This document shows positions 20,273 to 28,324 of a stretch of 64,000 nucleotides of DNA, piece after piece. Position 1 is the stretch's first letter. Each line of letters begins with the position of its first letter. Location: contig NZ_JAJJMM010000001.1 in the NCBI RefSeq assembly GCF_020905295.1, positions 2,976,001 through 3,040,000 of the forward strand. The letters are read 5' to 3'. The notes beneath the pieces are model-generated. The model was not told the origin of the DNA and did no database searches. It saw only the letters and a list, made by a program, of their open reading frames with translations. Origin of the DNA: Flavobacterium piscisymbiosum. GTDB taxonomy: Bacteria; Bacteroidota; Bacteroidia; Flavobacteriales; Flavobacteriaceae. The position numbers and the translations under genes were made by a program.

Positions 20273-22453
20273 ATGAAAAATATGAAAAAACTACTCGTTA
20301 TTGTATTCGTATTTTCAATACAGTTTATAAACGCTCAGGATCTGGAATTGGCAAGAGCCAAACGATTTTTTGCTAAAACCTATTACAGCGAAGCAATTGT
20401 GCTCTATGAAAAATTAGCTCAGGAAAAACCATCACAGGAAGTAATTAAAAACTTGGCCGATTCTTATTTTTATACCAATGATTTAATAAAAGCACAACGT
20501 TATTACAGACTTCTAATTCAAAATTACAGTAATAATTTAGATCGAAATTATTATTTCAGATACGCTCAAACCTTAAAAGCGAGCAATAGTAATGATGATG
20601 CTAATGTTGCATTAAAAGAATATTATGCGAAATCTGACAATGCAGATGCTATTGCCAATTTTGAAAAAGAGATCAAAACCTTAGAAAATGTTACCGCAAT
20701 TGGAAAAAGATTCGAGATTAAAAACTTGGCAGTAAATACACCAAATTCTGAATTTGGCGCGGTAAAATACAATGATAATCTAGTTTTTGCCGGAGTAAAA
20801 TTAAAACCGGGATTGTTTGATAAAAAGTTCAAATGGGACAATGAAACCTATTTGAATTTGGTCGAAATTCCACTAAAAAATATCAATTCGGCCGATTCTG
20901 TCACGCATTATTTTGCTAAAGAATTAAAAACCGGAATGCATGAATCGAATGCTGTTTTTACAAAAGATGGCAAGACAATTTACTTTACAAGAAATAATTC
21001 TAAAAAAGGAAGCAAAAAAACCGACGATAAAAAAATCTCGAACCTTCAGATTTTTAAAGCGGAACTGGTCGATGGAAAATGGAAGAACATAACGTCACTT
21101 CCGTTTAATAGTCCCAATTATTCCGTAGAACATCCTGCGTTGAGTGCCGATGAAAAAGTATTGTATTTTGCTTCGGATATGCCGGGAACATTAGGATCTT
21201 TTGATATTTATTCGGTAAACATTAATAAAGGAGCATTTGATACGCCTAAAAATTTAGGACCCGTTATTAATACTGAAAAAAGAGAGCAATTTCCTTTTGT
21301 TTCATCAGACAATAAACTTTATTTTTCATCAGACGGACATTTAGGATACGGATCTCTTGACGTTTTTGTTTCAGAAATTAACGGAAACGAATATTCTAAA
21401 CCTGTAAATGTTGGTTTGCCATTAAACTCCAATCTGGATGATTTCTCCTTTACTATAGATTCAAATACCAAAGAAGGTTTTTTTGCATCGAATAGAGAAG
21501 GCGGTAAGGGAAGCGATGATATTTATTGGTTTAAAGAAACAAAAGAGCTAATTGTAGAAGATTGCAAGCAGTATATTGCCGGAACCATTACAGATATTGA
21601 TACCCAGCTGGTTTTAGAAAATGCCATTGTAATTTTGCAGGATTCTGATAAAAAGATTTTGAATACGATTATTACAGCAGCAGACGGAAAATTCAGTTTT
21701 ACGGTGGCGTGCGAAAGTTCGTTTACGGTTTTGGCTTCAAAAGAAAAATATACCAGCGAATCACGATCATTATCTTCCGGAAAAACAAGAGAGGCAAGCC
21801 ATGACGCTTCGATGGCATTAAAATCTCTGGAAGCGATAAAACTCGAAGAACAGCAAATTGCCGAAACGAAAAAGAAAGAAGAAGAAATCGAATCAGCCCG
21901 TAAAAAAGAAAGAGAAGCTTTGGCAGTTATTGCTTTAAAAGAAGCACAGAAAAAAGCAAAAGCAGATCAAATTGTAGCGGCAGAAATTAAGAAGAAAGAG
22001 AAAGCGGAGGAAATTGCAGCAACGGAAATCAAGAAAAAGGAAAAAATAAAACAGATTTTGATTGATGAAAAAGATGTTGTAAAAGACAAAGACAGGCTGA
22101 TTATCAAAACAGATCCTATTTATTTTGACTATAATTTGTGGTACATCCGTAAAGAATCTAAAGTTATTTTGAGTCGTGTTGTAGCTTTAATGAAGAAATA
22201 TCCGGACATGGTTATCGAGATAGGATCTCATACAGATTCAAGAGGAAATGAAAAGTTCAATGAAAATTTATCTCAAAAACGAGCCAATTCAACAAGAGAT
22301 TTTATCATAGAATCAGGGATTAATGCCAAAAGAGTTCAGGCAAAAGGTTACGGAGAATCGGTACCTATAATCAAATGCAAAACAGACGATGCTTGTTCTG
22401 AAGAAGAACACGAATTGAACAGAAGATCTGAATTTGTGATTAAGAATTTATAG
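20273..22453 (+). CDS. OmpA family protein with PD40 beta-propeller and carboxypeptidase-like regulatory domain
   Basis: A 726-residue envelope protein. In order: signal peptide (MKKLLVIVFVFSIQFINAQ), tetratricopeptide-like helices to about 120, PD40/WD40-like propeller blades (DGKTIYFTRNN, DEKVLYFASDMPG, DNKLYFSSDGHLGYGSLDVF, KEGFFASNREGGKGSDDIYWF), a carboxypeptidase-regulatory-like beta-sandwich (YIAGTITDIDTQLVLENAIV), a Lys/Glu/Ala-rich coiled coil, and a C-terminal OmpA domain (IEIGSHTDSRGNEKFNENLS near 650; NRRSEFVI at the end) that binds peptidoglycan. This layout is typical of the third gene in SprF-linked clusters. The ATG at 20273 (or 20282) is preferred to an upstream in-frame ATG inside the previous gene. 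Confidence 0.92.
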   Translation: MKNMKKLLVIVFVFSIQFINAQDLELARAKRFFAKTYYSEAIVLYEKLAQEKPSQEVIKNLADSYFYTNDLIKAQRYYRLLIQNYSNNLDRNYYFRYAQTLKASNSNDDANVALKEYYAKSDNADAIANFEKEIKTLENVTAIGKRFEIKNLAVNTPNSEFGAVKYNDNLVFAGVKLKPGLFDKKFKWDNETYLNLVEIPLKNINSADSVTHYFAKELKTGMHESNAVFTKDGKTIYFTRNNSKKGSKKTDDKKISNLQIFKAELVDGKWKNITSLPFNSPNYSVEHPALSADEKVLYFASDMPGTLGSFDIYSVNINKGAFDTPKNLGPVINTEKREQFPFVSSDNKLYFSSDGHLGYGSLDVFVSEINGNEYSKPVNVGLPLNSNLDDFSFTIDSNTKEGFFASNREGGKGSDDIYWFKETKELIVEDCKQYIAGTITDIDTQLVLENAIVILQDSDKKILNTIITAADGKFSFTVACESSFTVLASKEKYTSESRSLSSGKTREASHDASMALKSLEAIKLEEQQIAETKKKEEEIESARKKEREALAVIALKEAQKKAKADQIVAAEIKKKEKAEEIAATEIKKKEKIKQILIDEKDVVKDKDRLIIKTDPIYFDYNLWYIRKESKVILSRVVALMKKYPDMVIEIGSHTDSRGNEKFNENLSQKRANSTRDFIIESGINAKRVQAKGYGESVPIIKCKTDDACSEEEHELNRRSEFVIKNL

Positions 22454-22834
22454 AATTTATTTACGTAGAGTAAGTTAACCTAACAATGCCCGAAGTGTAA
22501 TGTCATTAAGTTAAGCTTTTAGAAAATAAAATTATTACAAATAAAATCCGTTTTTATCCGCGTTTTTACGAAGTAAATCTGTTTTATCCGCGTCAATATT
22601 AGACGCTGATTTTACTGATTCGCTAAAGCGAAAACGCTGATGACAACGGATTTTTCTAATTGCTTATTTGATTAAACTGTTAAATGATTTTATAGATTTC
22701 TCCTTAACTTAATACATCGCCAGAAGCCTCGGGATTAAAAACTGTTAGTTTTTTTAATTTTAATTGGGAAGCCTTTTTTTTGGCTTCTTTTTTATTTAAC
22801 TTTATAAAATAACATTAACCTAAAGATTTGATTT
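22454..22834. other. Intergenic spacer with palindromic Flavobacterium-type repeats
   Basis: No gene seen in 381 bases. From about 22543 to 22655 there is an imperfect inverted repeat built from AAATCCGTTTTTATCCGCG on the left and AACGCTGATGACAACGGATTT on the right, with the internal hairpin TTCGCTAAAGCGAA. Related words (GACACGGATTTGCTTCGCAA) recur at 23348-23395. A GAAGCC-T8-GGCTTC hairpin with T tail (22768-22793) could terminate transcription from the upstream gliding cluster. Confidence 0.6.
22768..22793 (+). terminator. Possible terminator before the small lipoprotein gene
   Basis: GAAGCC, eight T residues, GGCTTC and a T tract. It lies 315 bases after the OmpA-family stop and 42 bases before the next start. 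Confidence 0.55.
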
Positions 22835-23317
22835 ATGAAAAAACTAGCGATATCTTGTTTGCTTTTGTCTTGCATTGGATTTCAAAGCTGTAAAAATGAT
22901 GAAAAACAAAAAGAAGCCGAAGCTGCTCAGGCCGAAGCCGAAAAAACAGTAAGTTCAGAATGCTATAAAGCAGTATATGAAAAGGACACAATTCATCTAA
23001 AATTGAACACGCTTAAAAACGGAAAAATTGGCGGTGATATGGTGATGAAGGTGGCAAATGCACCAGAAAAAAGCGGAGAAATCAAGGGAGAATTTCGTGG
23101 TGATACTTTATTTGTAGATTATACTTTTAAAGAGGTAACAAGTAAAGATAGAACATTCAAAAATCCGATGGCGTTTTTAAAGAAAGACAAACAACTTATT
23201 TTAGGTAACGGAACAATGCAAACCACGATGGGAGTTACTTATTTAGTAAAAGATAAACCAATTGATTTTGATCGCGTAAAATATAAATTTGACAGTGTTG
23301 AGTGTTCTGAAAAATAA
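22835..23317 (+). CDS. Small lipoprotein, function unknown
   Basis: A 160-residue predicted lipoprotein: the signal sequence KKLAISCLLLSCIGFQSC ends in a lipobox-like FQSC, so Cys19 would be lipidated. A short Glu/Ala-rich linker (EKQKEAEAAQAEAEKTV) is followed by a compact beta-rich domain (YEKDTIHLKLNTLKNGKIGG, GEIKGEFRGDTLFVDYTF). I do not recognise a named family with confidence; similar small lipoproteins are common in flavobacteria. No partner gene is adjacent, so no function is offered. Confidence 0.85.
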   Translation: MKKLAISCLLLSCIGFQSCKNDEKQKEAEAAQAEAEKTVSSECYKAVYEKDTIHLKLNTLKNGKIGGDMVMKVANAPEKSGEIKGEFRGDTLFVDYTFKEVTSKDRTFKNPMAFLKKDKQLILGNGTMQTTMGVTYLVKDKPIDFDRVKYKFDSVECSEK

Positions 23318-23437
23318 AAATATACAATCTTTGTAATGGTACGCGAATGACACGGATTTGCTTCGCAAAAACACGGATTTAGGCGGATTTTTTTATTATT
23401 TGAAAGTAATATAAACAGGTCTGAATAACCACAATCT

Positions 23438-23536
23438 TGTCATCCCGAACGAGGGATCTCCGCAAGTAACTCATCCTGCAAAATCGCCAATCTTTGTAGA
23501 GCTTCTTGCGGAGATCCCTCGTTCCTCGGGATGACA
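23438..23536. repeat. Long stem-loop repeat
   Basis: TGTCATCCCGAACGAGGGAT continuing into CTCCGCAAG (23438-23466) pairs with CTTGCGGAGATCCCTCG continuing to GGGATGACA (23505-23536), with 38 bases between the arms. Dispersed elements with a CATCCCGA...TCGGGATG core are familiar from flavobacterial intergenic DNA; no coding capacity. Confidence 0.85.
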
Positions 23537-23740
23537 AAAATGAGGAAAACTGCGATCGTGACTGAAAGCTGAAAACTGAGACTTACTACGTCCGTTCGCT
23601 CGCGAGAGGGATAGGAGAACGTTACCTTGTAACGCGGATAGCCTGACAGCATCGCGCTAAGAGGGCGTATAAGCGCAAAGAATTTTTGCCCTCTTGGCGT
23701 GATGGTGTCTCGCCCAAAGTATGGTTATAGAAGTGCATAA

Positions 23741-23773
23741 AAAAAGCCGTTCCTTATTAAGAAACGGCTTTTA
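23741..23773 (-). terminator. Terminator after the DUF1573 gene
   Basis: AAAAAGCCGTTCCTTA-TTAAGAAACGGCTTTTA, 23 bases beyond the stop at 23796 on the - strand, with T residues at its - strand end. Confidence 0.85.
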
Positions 23774-23795
23774 CTATTTTTGGATTTTTATTTTT

Positions 23796-24176
23796 TTATA
23801 GAACTTCTCCCTTGATTTTAAGGGCAACTCTACCATCAGGGTAGTTTACAGCATTAGTTTCAACGGTAATTGTTTTACGAATTGGACCTGAAACCATGTT
23901 GTATTTCACATCAATTTTACCTTTTTTGCCAGGCATAACTGCTGCTGCGGGTTTTGTCACAACGATAGAACTTACAGTAGATTCTGCGCCGGTAATTAAT
24001 AGTGGTGCATCGCCGGTGTTTGTAAATTCAAAAGAGCGGAGTCCGTTGTCGCTTTTCGAAATTTTTCCGTAATCAATCGTGTTGTCTTGGGCTGCAAATT
24101 CAATTTTTGGGCCATTTTGTGCATAACCTATTGCGCTAAACAATACGACTGCAATAAAAGAGGCTACATTTTTCAT
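23796..24176 (-). CDS. DUF1573 domain-containing exported protein
   Basis: A 126-residue protein with a signal peptide (KNVASFIAVVLFSAIGYAQ) and one DUF1573 domain, an Ig-like (ASH/MSP-related) beta-sandwich: TIDYGKISKSDNGLRSFEFTNTGDAPLLIT is the typical signature, where tension between 'existing' and 'added' beta-strands follows the FxNTGdapL pattern. Such small proteins are abundant in Bacteroidota and are thought to be periplasmic; no specific activity is known. The ATG at 24176 is chosen because the signal peptide begins there, not the longer frame from 24227. It is divergent from valS. Confidence 0.9.
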   Translation of the reverse strand: MKNVASFIAVVLFSAIGYAQNGPKIEFAAQDNTIDYGKISKSDNGLRSFEFTNTGDAPLLITGAESTVSSIVVTKPAAAVMPGKKGKIDVKYNMVSGPIRKTITVETNAVNYPDGRVALKIKGEVL

Positions 24177-24267
24177 TTTGAAATTGTTTTTAAGTTGTAA
24201 GTAAATATACATTCTTTTAATTAACACACAAATTATTAATTCTCTTTTTATAGTGTACTTAATTATT

Positions 24268-24275
24268 TACTTTTG
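24268..24275 (+). promoter_or_regulatory. Possible -7 box upstream of valS (TACTTTTG)
   Basis: TACTTTTG fits TAnnTTTG but no TTG is present 19-21 bases upstream. It would imply a leader of about 160 bases, long enough for regulation, though I see no T-box-like structure (not expected in this phylum). Confidence 0.3.
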
Positions 24276-24442
24276 CTGTCAGTTATAATTACAAAAATTG
24301 AACCACTTTTTTGTTTAATTGTTTAATCGTTAATTCGTTTAATCAATTGATGGTCTGCAAGCGGGATTCGCAAAGCAAAAACAGTTAAGCAATAAAACGA
24401 TTCAGCAATTAAACAAATTAACGATTAAACAAACCTATTTAA

Positions 24443-27079
24443 ATGACAATTCCAGCACAATTTGACGCTAAGACGATTGAGAACAAATGGTATGATTACT
24501 GGATGAAAAACAACTATTTTCATTCAGAACCAGATCATAGAACGCCGTATACTATTGTAATTCCGCCTCCAAACGTCACTGGTGTCTTGCATATGGGACA
24601 TATGTTAAATAATACAATTCAGGATGTTTTAATTCGTAGAGCCCGTCTTAAAGGTTTCAATGCTTGTTGGGTTCCGGGAACGGATCACGCATCTATTGCT
24701 ACTGAGGCAAAAGTTGTAGCAAAACTAAAAGCAGAAGGAATCAATAAAAATGATTTGACCCGCGAAGAATTTTTAGCACATGCCTGGGAATGGACAGATA
24801 AATATGGTGGAGTAATTCTTGATCAGCTTAAAAAACTAGGTGCTTCATGCGACTGGGAACGTACCAAATTTACTATGGATCCTGATATGTCGGCATCTGT
24901 AATAAAATCGTTTGTAGATTTATACAACAAAGGATTGATCTACAGAGGTTACCGTATGGTAAACTGGGATCCTGAAGCTAAAACTACTTTGTCTGACGAA
25001 GAAGTAATTTATGAAGAACAACAAGGAAAATTATTTTTCCTGAAATATAAAATAGAAGGATCTGAAGATTTCTTGACTATTGCAACAACACGTCCTGAGA
25101 CTATCTTTGGCGATACTGCTATTTGTATCAACCCAAATGACGAACGTTTTACACATTTAAAAGGGAAAAAAGCGATTGTTCCTATTTGTGGAAGAGTGAT
25201 TCCAATTATCGAAGATGAATATGTAGATGTAGAATTTGGAACCGGATGTTTGAAAGTGACTCCGGCGCACGACATGAACGATAAAACGTTAGGTGAAAAA
25301 CACAATCTTGAAATCGTTGATATTTTTAATGAAGATGCAACATTAAACAGCTTCGGATTGCATTATCAGGGAAAAGATCGTTTTGTGGTTCGTACTGAAA
25401 TTGCAAAAGAACTGGAAGAAATTGGCGCTTTGGCAAAAACCGAAATCCATTTGAATAAAGTAGGAACATCTGAAAGAACCAAAGCGGTAATCGAACCAAG
25501 ATTATCAGACCAATGGTTCTTGAAAATGGAAGATTTAGTAAAACCTGCAATTAAGTCAGTTTTAGAAACAGGAGATATTAAATTACATCCAAAACGTTTC
25601 GAGAATACTTACGCGCATTGGTTAAACAATATTCGTGATTGGAATATCTCTCGCCAGTTATGGTGGGGACAACAAATTCCGGCGTATTATTACGGAGACG
25701 GAAAAGAAGATTTTGTAGTTGCAGAAAATATTGAAGATGCTTTAGTTTTAGCAAAGGAAAGAACTTCTAACAACTCACTTACAACATCTGACTTAAGACA
25801 AGATGTTGATGCCCTTGACACATGGTTTTCTTCATGGTTATGGCCAATGTCAGTTTTTGGCGGAATCATGGATCCGGAAAGTGCAGATTATAAATATTAT
25901 TATCCAACAAACGACTTGGTTACAGGTCCGGATATTTTGTTTTTCTGGGTTGCGAGAATGATTATTGCAGGTTATGAATATGCAGGCGAAAAACCATTTA
26001 CGAATGTATATTTAACAGGTTTGGTGCGTGATAAACAACGTCGTAAAATGTCTAAATCATTAGGGAATTCTCCTGATCCTTTAGATTTGATCGAAAAATT
26101 TGGTGCCGATGGTGTTCGTGTAGGATTGCTTTTGAGCGCTTCTGCAGGAAACGATATTATGTTTGATGAAGAGTTATGCCTACAAGGAAAATCATTCACA
26201 AACAAGATTTGGAATGCCTTTAAATTAGTTAAAGGTTGGGAAGTTTCTGAAACAATCCCGCAACCGGAATCATCAAAAGTAGCGATCGAATGGTACGAAG
26301 CGAAGTTGCAGCAAACTTTAGTAGATATTGAAGATAATTTCGAAAAATACAGAATTTCAGATTCATTAATGGCCATTTATAAATTGGTTTGGGATGATTT
26401 CTGTTCTTGGTTTTTAGAGATGATCAAACCGGCGTATCAACAGCCAATTGATAAAGCTACGTTTGATAAAGCAATCGAAATGTTAGAAAGTAACTTGAAA
26501 TTGTTACACCCTTTCATGCCGTTCTTAACAGAGGAAATTTGGCATTTAATTGCTGATAGAACTCCGGAAGAAGCTTTAATTGTTTCAACATGGCCAGAAT
26601 TAAAACCTTTTAATGCAGGTTTGATTGCTGATTTTGAAAGTACAATCGAGGTAATTTCTGGAATTAGAACAATCAGAAAAGATAAAAATATTCCGTTTAA
26701 AGATACTATCGAATTAAAAGGAATTAATAGCGAGAATCTTTCGACTTATTTTGATACCATCGTAACGAAATTAGGAAACATTTCTGCTTTCGAATATGTT
26801 TCTGCTAAAGTGGATGGAGCGTTATCTTTCCGTGTAAAATCAAATGAATATTTTATTCCGATTTCAGGAGGAAATATTGATGTTGAAGCTGAAATTGCAA
26901 AACTAACTGCAGAGTTGGTTTACACACAAGGTTTCTTAAAATCGGTTCAGGCGAAATTATCAAACGAGAAATTCGTTGGCGGAGCACCGGAAAAAGTTTT
27001 GGCTAACGAAAGACAAAAAGAAGCAGATGCTTTGGCGAAGATTGCTACAATCGAGCAGAGTATTGCTGGTTTGAAATAA
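24443..27079 (+). CDS. valS: Valyl-tRNA synthetase
   Basis: Class I synthetase that charges tRNA-Val and edits threonyl-tRNA. Of 878 residues, PPPNVTGVLHMGHMLN holds the HIGH-type motif (HMGH, 50-53). The CP1 editing domain lies around 190-340 (TTRPETIFGDTAI). NWNISRQLWWGQQIPAYY precedes the catalytic second half, and KMSKSLGNSPDPL is near 535. An anticodon-binding helical domain follows, and the protein ends in the ValRS-specific coiled-coil arm (INVEAEIAKLTAELVY-like region to the end). Monocistronic by its flanking hairpins. The 5' spacer holds repeated TTCGTTTAAT-type words. Confidence 0.97.
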   Translation: MTIPAQFDAKTIENKWYDYWMKNNYFHSEPDHRTPYTIVIPPPNVTGVLHMGHMLNNTIQDVLIRRARLKGFNACWVPGTDHASIATEAKVVAKLKAEGINKNDLTREEFLAHAWEWTDKYGGVILDQLKKLGASCDWERTKFTMDPDMSASVIKSFVDLYNKGLIYRGYRMVNWDPEAKTTLSDEEVIYEEQQGKLFFLKYKIEGSEDFLTIATTRPETIFGDTAICINPNDERFTHLKGKKAIVPICGRVIPIIEDEYVDVEFGTGCLKVTPAHDMNDKTLGEKHNLEIVDIFNEDATLNSFGLHYQGKDRFVVRTEIAKELEEIGALAKTEIHLNKVGTSERTKAVIEPRLSDQWFLKMEDLVKPAIKSVLETGDIKLHPKRFENTYAHWLNNIRDWNISRQLWWGQQIPAYYYGDGKEDFVVAENIEDALVLAKERTSNNSLTTSDLRQDVDALDTWFSSWLWPMSVFGGIMDPESADYKYYYPTNDLVTGPDILFFWVARMIIAGYEYAGEKPFTNVYLTGLVRDKQRRKMSKSLGNSPDPLDLIEKFGADGVRVGLLLSASAGNDIMFDEELCLQGKSFTNKIWNAFKLVKGWEVSETIPQPESSKVAIEWYEAKLQQTLVDIEDNFEKYRISDSLMAIYKLVWDDFCSWFLEMIKPAYQQPIDKATFDKAIEMLESNLKLLHPFMPFLTEEIWHLIADRTPEEALIVSTWPELKPFNAGLIADFESTIEVISGIRTIRKDKNIPFKDTIELKGINSENLSTYFDTIVTKLGNISAFEYVSAKVDGALSFRVKSNEYFIPISGGNIDVEAEIAKLTAELVYTQGFLKSVQAKLSNEKFVGGAPEKVLANERQKEADALAKIATIEQSIAGLK

Positions 27080-27110
27080 GAAATAAGCCAGATTAAATAA
27101 TAAGTATGAT

Positions 27111-27136
27111 CCTAACAGGTTTCAAAACCTGTTAGG
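27111..27136. repeat. CCTAACAGGTT hairpin, copy 1
   Basis: CCTAACAGGTTT-CA-AAACCTGTTAGG, a nearly perfect palindrome shortly after the valS stop. The same palindrome recurs after the envelope pair at 30631. Confidence 0.8.
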
Positions 27137-27146
27137 TATTAAGATA

Positions 27147-27181
27147 AAAACCCGATAAATTTTTAAAATTTGTCGGGTTTT
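27147..27181 (+). terminator. Terminator after valS
   Basis: AAAACCCGATAAATTTT pairs with AAAATTTGTCGGGTTTT and runs into T residues. Confidence 0.85.
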
Positions 27182-27298
27182 GTTTTACAATAAATTCTCT
27201 GATTTTTTTATAAAAAAATGTCTTATTTTTTGATTTTCATATCTTAAAATGATATAATTTTAGTACGATTTTACGTTAAAAATAAAACTGAGATTATA

Positions 27299-28324
27299 AT
27301 GAAAAAATTGGTGTTCTGCGTATTTGTTTTTTGTCTTTTTTTGGGATGTTCCAATAAAATAGAGAAGGTAGAAAAGTCTTTTTATTACTGGAAAAGTAAC
27401 AATTCGCAATTGTCTGAAAAAGAAAGGGCTACGATGGAAAATTTGCATGTGAATACATTGTATGTCAAGTTTTTTGAAGTCGATCATGACGAAAATTTTG
27501 GTGATTTTCCGATATCAAAAACATCATTAAGATATTTTGGTGAAGCAACACTAACCATTGTTCCTACCGTATATATTAAAAATGAAGTTTTTAAAAACAC
27601 CAACAAAAAAAGAATGGATACTCTGGCAGACAATATCAACTTCCTGATAAATAAATATGTCAAAGATAATTTTGGCAGGGCAAATCCTGTGACCGAATTT
27701 CAGATGGACTGCGACTGGACATTATCAACAAAGGATAATTATTTTTATTTTTTAAAGAAGTTAAAACAAATTTCTAAAAAAGAGATCAGTTGTACATTGC
27801 GATTATACCCTTATAAATACCCTGAAAAAATGGGAATTCCTCCCGTAGACAAAGCAACATTAATGTGTTATAATTTAATAAATCCGCTTGGAGATCATTC
27901 AAAAAATTCAATATTAGATGTAAATGAATTAGGTCTCTATCTTAATAAAAAAAGAAAATATCCTGTGCATTTAGATATTGCGTTACCTACTTATTCCTGG
28001 ATGCAGGTTTATCAGAATAATAAATTCTCGAAAGTGATTTACAACAACGATAAAGAGATTTTAAAATCATTAAAAGAGATAAAACCAATGTGGTATGAAG
28101 TAACAAAAGATCAGGTTGTAGATGATTTTTATTTAAGGATAGGAGATAAAATAAAATATGAAAATCTATCTACAGAAAAGATCAATAAAGCCATTGAGGT
28201 TATCAAAAAAAATGTTGTTTTTGATCCTGAAACAACCATAACATTATTTCATTTAGATGAAGAACAATTAAGCAAATACAGCAATGAAGAACTTTCTGGC
28301 TTTTATACTACTTTTAGTAAGTAA
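27299..28324 (+). CDS. Predicted lipoprotein with a glycosidase-like (TIM-barrel) pattern, function unknown
   Basis: A 341-residue predicted lipoprotein: KKLVFCVFVFCLFLGCSN gives a lipobox LGC with Cys17. The mature part has beta/alpha periodicity, and VTEFQMDCDWTLSTKDNYFYFL (about 131-152) resembles the strand-4 DxD-type segment of GH18/DUF3142-like barrels, where an acidic residue ends a strand. TLMCYNL and HLDIALPTYSWMQVY look like later barrel strands. I infer a carbohydrate-related, surface-anchored protein, but no catalytic residue is proved. Its last 41 bases overlap the start of the next gene, indicating coupled translation. Confidence 0.75.
   Translation: MKKLVFCVFVFCLFLGCSNKIEKVEKSFYYWKSNNSQLSEKERATMENLHVNTLYVKFFEVDHDENFGDFPISKTSLRYFGEATLTIVPTVYIKNEVFKNTNKKRMDTLADNINFLINKYVKDNFGRANPVTEFQMDCDWTLSTKDNYFYFLKKLKQISKKEISCTLRLYPYKYPEKMGIPPVDKATLMCYNLINPLGDHSKNSILDVNELGLYLNKKRKYPVHLDIALPTYSWMQVYQNNKFSKVIYNNDKEILKSLKEIKPMWYEVTKDQVVDDFYLRIGDKIKYENLSTEKINKAIEVIKKNVVFDPETTITLFHLDEEQLSKYSNEELSGFYTTFSK

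Larger units (their letters stand above)
23318..23795. other. Intergenic repeat cluster
   Basis: A 478-base gap without a credible gene. It contains a TGACACGGATTTGCTTCGCA repeat (about 23348-23390), a long perfect-looking stem-loop (23438-23536, separate entry), a short ACTGAAAGCTGAAAACTGAG stretch, and a second structured region (about 23583-23700) with GCTCGCGAGAGGGATAG, GCGGATAGCC and the hairpin GAGGGC...GCCCTC. The open frame on the - strand at 23440-23652 only follows these repeats. A terminator for the DUF1573 gene closes the region. Confidence 0.6.

Noticed and set aside
23440-23652. 70-codon open frame in the spacer at 23.4-23.7 kb
   Set aside because: It lies completely within palindromic repeats and mirrors their arms.
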